Below, piece after piece: positions 60,410 to 64,000 of a DNA stretch of 64,000 bases. The DNA is taken from contig JAGTJW010000002.1 in NCBI GenBank assembly GCA_023657425.1, forward strand, positions 548,431 to 612,430. The letters are read 5' to 3'. The translations under genes were made by a program, and so were the position numbers. The stretch is from Ideonella sp. WA131b. GTDB taxonomy: Bacteria > Pseudomonadota > Gammaproteobacteria > Burkholderiales > Burkholderiaceae_C. The notes below the pieces were generated by a model that saw only the letters and a program-made list of their open reading frames with translations, ran no database searches and had not been told where the DNA came from. How positions within the stretch are numbered: the stretch's first letter is position 1; each line of letters starts with the position of its first letter.

Positions 60410-63400
60410 TCATGCGGACTCTCCTTGTGCTTGAACGATCTCGGCGCGTTCGTCGCCCAGCGGGGTGTCGAGCCAGTCGACCTTGGCCATCTTGCGGACC
60501 ACCACGAACTCGTCGCGGTTGGTGCCGATGGTTCCGTAGTAGTTGAAGCCGTAGCTGAACTGCGCGTAACCGCCGATCATGTGGGTGGGCTTCAGCACGA
60601 TGCGCGTCACGCTGTTGTGGATACCACCGCGCACGCCGGTGATCTGCGAACCGGGTGTGTTGATGATCTTTTCCTGCGCGTGGTACATCAGCAGCATGCC
60701 GGGGTTCACGCGCTGGCTCACCACCGCCCGCGCCGCGATGGCGCCGTTGATGTTGAAGACCTCGACCCAGTCGTTGTCTTCAATACCGCTGCGCTTGGCG
60801 TCGTCTTCGCTCAGCCACACCACCGGGCCGCCGCGGTTCAGCGTCAGCATCATCAGGTTGTCGCTGTAGGTGCTGTGGATGCCCCACTTCTGGTGCGGCG
60901 TGATGAAGTTGAGCAGGATCTCCTTGTTCCCGTTCGGCTTGATGTTGTGGATGCCGGCCGTGGTCTTCAGGTCCACCGGCGGGCGGTAACTGCTGAACCC
61001 CTCGCCGAAGGCGATCACCCACGGGTGATCTAGGTAAAACTGCTGGCGGCCGGTCAACGTGCGCCAGGGGATGTACTCGTGCACGTTGGTGTAGCCGGCG
61101 TTGTACGAAACGGTCTCGCTCTCGATGCCGCTCCATGTGGGGCTGCTGATGATCTTGCGCGGCTGAGCCTGCACGTCGCGGTAGCGGATCTTTTCGTCCT
61201 CGCGGTACAGCGCCAGGTGGGTGTGGTCGCGCCCGGTCTGCTTGCCCAGAGCCTGCCAGGCCTTCACCGCCACGTGGCCGTTGGTCTCCGGCGCCAGCTG
61301 CAGGATGACCTCGCAGGCGTCGATGTCGGTCACGATCTTCGGCATGCCCTTCGTCACGCCCTCGGTCAGCGTCTTGCCGTTCAGCTGGCCGAGCTGTTCG
61401 ACTTCGGTGCCGGTCTTCCAGCCGATGCCCTTGCCGCCGTTGCCCAGCTTGTCCATCAAGGGGCCTAGTGCAGTAAAGCGCTTGAACACGTTCGGGTAGT
61501 CGCGCTCGACGACCATGATCTGCGGCGCGGTCTTGCCGGGGATCAGCTCGCACTGGCCCTTCTTCCATTCCTTCACCTCGAAGGGCTGGGCCAGTTCGCC
61601 GGCGGTGTCGTGCATGATGGGTGTGAGCACGACCTCCTTTTCCACACCCAGGTGGCCGACGCAGACTTCGCTGAAGGTCTTGGCGAAGCCCTTGTAGATC
61701 TCCCAGTCGCTGCGGCTCTGCCACACCGGGTCCACGGCCGCGCTCAGCGGGTGGATGAACGGGTGCATGTCGCTGGTGTTGAGGTCGTTCTTCTCGTACC
61801 AGCTGGCGGTAGGCAGCACGATGTCGGAATAAAGGCAGGTGGTGCTCATGCGGAAGTCGAGCGTGACCACCAGGTCAAGCTTGCCGACCGGGCCTTCCTC
61901 GTGCCACTTCACCTCGCTGGGCTTGGCGTCGTCCTTGCCCAGGTCCTTGCCCTGGATGCCGTTCTCGGTGCCCAGCAGGTGCTTGCAGAAGTACTCGTGG
62001 CCCTTACCCGACGAGCCCAGCAGGTTGCTGCGCCAGACGAAGAGCACCCGTGGCCAGTTCTGCGGCGCGTCGGGGTCTTCACAGCTCATCTGCAACGTGC
62101 CGTCCTTCAGAGCCTTGACGACATAGTCCTTGGCGTCCATGCCGGCAGCGCTGGCGTCCGCCACCACCTGCATCGGGTTGGTCTTGAGCTGCGGCGCGCT
62201 GGGCAGCCAGCCCATGCGCTCGGCGCGCACGTTGTAGTCGATCATGCTGCCCGCATACAGCGCCTTGTCGGCCAGTGGCGAGACAATCTCTTCCATGCCC
62301 AGCTTCTCGTAGCGCCACTGGTCGGTGTGGGCGTAGAAGAAGCTAGTGCTGTTCATCTGCCGCGGCGGGCGGATCCAGTCCAGCGCGAAGGCCAGCGCCG
62401 TCCATCCGGTTTGCGGGCGCAGCTTCTCCTGGCCCACGTAGTGCGCCCAGCCGCCGCCGCTCTGGCCGATGCAGCCACACATCATCAAGAGGTTGATGAC
62501 GCCGCGGTAGTTCATGTCGGCGTGGTACCAGTGGTTCATCGCCGCACCGATGATCACCATGCTCTTGCCGTGCGTCTTGTGCGCGTTCTCGGCGAACTGG
62601 CGGGCCACCGTGATGATCTGGTCGCGCGGTGTGCCGGTGATGCTCTCGGCCCAGGCGGGTGTGTAGGCGGCGTCGTCGTCATAGGACTTGGCACCAGAAC
62701 CCAGTCCGCGGTCGATGCCGTACTGCGCCACCTGCAGATCGAAAACCGTAGCCACCAAGGCCTCGCGATGCTCACCCTCCTTGCCCAGGCGAAGGCGCAC
62801 GGCCGGCACCCTGACGAAGTTCACTTCCCCGTTCTGGGTGTTCGACTTGAAGTGCGGCGTGCTCACGCCGCCGAAGTACGGCAGGCCGATGTCGACGACC
62901 TCATGCACCTGCTCGCCATCTTCGATCACCGACAGCTTCAGCTTCACCTCGGTGCCGTGGCGCGCCTCCTTGTTCTCGAGGTTCCATTTGCCCTGGTCGA
63001 CGCCGCCTTCGGGCGTCCAGCGAAAGCCGATGCTGCCGTTGGGCAGCACGGCGCGGCCATTCGTGTCGAAGGCCACCGTCTTCCACTCGGGGTTGTTGTC
63101 CTGGCCCAGCTTGCCGTTGAAGTCGGAGGCGCGCAGGTAGCGGTCAGGCACCAGGGTCTTCGTGCCGTCGGGTAGCGTGTGCTCCTTGAGCATCACCAGA
63201 AGCGGCAGATCGGTGTAGCGGCGCGCGTAATCGTCGAAGTACGGGCTGCGCTCCTTGAAATAGAACTCGTTGAGCGCGACGTGGCCCATGGCCATGGCCA
63301 GCGCCGCGTCGGTGCCCTGTTTGGGATGCAGCCAGATGTCGGCCAGCTTGGCCACCTCGCTGTAGTCGGGCGTGATGGCCACCGTCTTCGCGCCCTTGTA

Positions 63401-64000
63401 GCGCACCTCGGTGAAGAAGTGTGCGTCGGGCGTGCGGGTCTGCGGCACGTTGCTGCCCCAGGCCATGATGTAGGTGCTGTTGTACCAATCGGCACTTTCG
63501 GGCACGTCGGTCTGCTCACCCCAAACCTGCGGGCTGGCCGGCGGCAGGTCGCAGTACCAGTCGTAGAAGCTCATGCAGACGCCACCGATCAGGCTCAGGT
63601 AGCGGCTGCCGGCGGCGTAACTGACCATGCTCATCGCCGGGATCGGCGAAAAGCCGATCACGCGGTCGGGGCCATGCTTCTTGATCGTGTAGACGTTGCT
63701 GGCCGCGATGATCTGGTTGACCTCGTCCCAGCTGCTGCGCACGAAGCCGCCCATGCCGCGCACCTTCTGGTAGTCGCGGCGCGCCGCGTCGTCTTCGACG
63801 ATCGTGGCCCAGGCGTCCACCGGTGTCTTCGCCGTCTTCATCGCCGCGCGCCAGCGCTCCAGCAGGCGGCCGCGCACCATCGGGTACTTCACGCGGTTAG
63901 CGCTGTACAGGTACCAGCTGTAGCTGGCGCCGCGGGCACACCCGCGCGGCTCGTGGTTGGGCATGTCCCAGCGCGTGCGTGGGTAGTCGGTCTGCTGCGT
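60410..64000 (-). CDS. narG: Respiratory nitrate reductase alpha subunit NarG (N-terminus outside window)
   Basis: The molybdenum-containing catalytic subunit. The frame is open to the window edge, where it reads TQQTDYPRTRWDMPNHEPRG, matching the region about 80 residues into NarG; the FS0 cluster Cys of EPRGCARGASYSWYLYSANR is visible. The string SADWYNSTYIMAWGSNVPQT is characteristic of the molybdenum-site region. About 1196 residues are present. The stop is at 60410. It is first in the leftward operon GHJI. The internal ATG at 63964 is not the start. Confidence 0.95.
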   Translation of the reverse strand, partial: TQQTDYPRTRWDMPNHEPRGCARGASYSWYLYSANRVKYPMVRGRLLERWRAAMKTAKTPVDAWATIVEDDAARRDYQKVRGMGGFVRSSWDEVNQIIAASNVYTIKKHGPDRVIGFSPIPAMSMVSYAAGSRYLSLIGGVCMSFYDWYCDLPPASPQVWGEQTDVPESADWYNSTYIMAWGSNVPQTRTPDAHFFTEVRYKGAKTVAITPDYSEVAKLADIWLHPKQGTDAALAMAMGHVALNEFYFKERSPYFDDYARRYTDLPLLVMLKEHTLPDGTKTLVPDRYLRASDFNGKLGQDNNPEWKTVAFDTNGRAVLPNGSIGFRWTPEGGVDQGKWNLENKEARHGTEVKLKLSVIEDGEQVHEVVDIGLPYFGGVSTPHFKSNTQNGEVNFVRVPAVRLRLGKEGEHREALVATVFDLQVAQYGIDRGLGSGAKSYDDDAAYTPAWAESITGTPRDQIITVARQFAENAHKTHGKSMVIIGAAMNHWYHADMNYRGVINLLMMCGCIGQSGGGWAHYVGQEKLRPQTGWTALAFALDWIRPPRQMNSTSFFYAHTDQWRYEKLGMEEIVSPLADKALYAGSMIDYNVRAERMGWLPSAPQLKTNPMQVVADASAAGMDAKDYVVKALKDGTLQMSCEDPDAPQNWPRVLFVWRSNLLGSSGKGHEYFCKHLLGTENGIQGKDLGKDDAKPSEVKWHEEGPVGKLDLVVTLDFRMSTTCLYSDIVLPTASWYEKNDLNTSDMHPFIHPLSAAVDPVWQSRSDWEIYKGFAKTFSEVCVGHLGVEKEVVLTPIMHDTAGELAQPFEVKEWKKGQCELIPGKTAPQIMVVERDYPNVFKRFTALGPLMDKLGNGGKGIGWKTGTEVEQLGQLNGKTLTEGVTKGMPKIVTDIDACEVILQLAPETNGHVAVKAWQALGKQTGRDHTHLALYREDEKIRYRDVQAQPRKIISSPTWSGIESETVSYNAGYTNVHEYIPWRTLTGRQQFYLDHPWVIAFGEGFSSYRPPVDLKTTAGIHNIKPNGNKEILLNFITPHQKWGIHSTYSDNLMMLTLNRGGPVVWLSEDDAKRSGIEDNDWVEVFNINGAIAARAVVSQRVNPGMLLMYHAQEKIINTPGSQITGVRGGIHNSVTRIVLKPTHMIGGYAQFSYGFNYYGTIGTNRDEFVVVRKMAKVDWLDTPLGDERAEIVQAQGESA

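Overview
This GC-rich 64 kb window comes from a betaproteobacterium, most likely a denitrifying or nitrate-respiring Burkholderiales (Comamonadaceae or Rubrivivax-Leptothrix type). The assignment rests on gene content (narGHJI followed by a parvulin gene, NarXL, NnrS/NsrR, class II NrdZ), on protein character, and on the CCCCCTCGGGGG/GCGAGCG intergenic repeat between narG and narH. It is inference, not a database result. No tRNA, rRNA or CRISPR array was seen.

Layout. (1) 1-8970: a catabolic-looking cluster: the 3' end of a TonB-dependent receptor, an XRE-cupin regulator, 2-amino-3-ketobutyrate CoA ligase (Kbl), two VOC proteins, two metal-dependent amidohydrolases and a DadA/glycine-oxidase-like FAD enzyme. 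A divergent promoter region (6885-7157) carries two matching palindromic operators. (2) 9440-15630: small genes typical of integrative elements or plasmids (RadC, zinc-ribbon and DUF5983-like proteins, several conserved unknowns) with recurrent leader sequences. (3) 15906-24899: a zinc-acquisition island. zur, znuC, znuB, znuA and a ZrgA-like gene run leftward. An AztD-like lipoprotein, a His-rich outer-membrane protein, a second substrate-binding protein, a second permease and a G3E GTPase run rightward. A Fur/Zur-type box lies between the two arms. The rightward arm has no ATPase of its own. (4) 25145-33938: an RDF-like gene and an SbcD/SbcC-like pair. The sbcC-like gene is broken by a frameshift and by IS copy 1. 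(5) 34480-38581: a decayed DUF302 gene, then a TetR - membrane-fusion protein - FtsX-type permease - ATPase operon. (6) 38597-64000: a nitrosative-stress and nitrate-respiration block. It contains nnrS-DUF2249-ferredoxin-ccoG diverging from nsrR-hemerythrin; a nitronate monooxygenase (broken by IS copy 2)-nrdZ-narX-narL-nitroreductase chain; and narG(partial)-narH-narJ-narI-parvulin-carbonic anhydrase-cupin-unknown-SirB.

The strongest structural finding is a 3444-bp IS21-family element present twice in opposite orientation (25320-28763 and 50096-53539). Each copy has the same TG...CA ends, its own short target duplication and two accessory genes upstream of istA/istB. Each copy splits a recognisable gene that can be rejoined exactly. 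NsrR-like sites lie in the nnrS/nsrR intergenic region and upstream of the broken nitronate monooxygenase, which ties the class II ribonucleotide reductase chain to nitric-oxide sensing.
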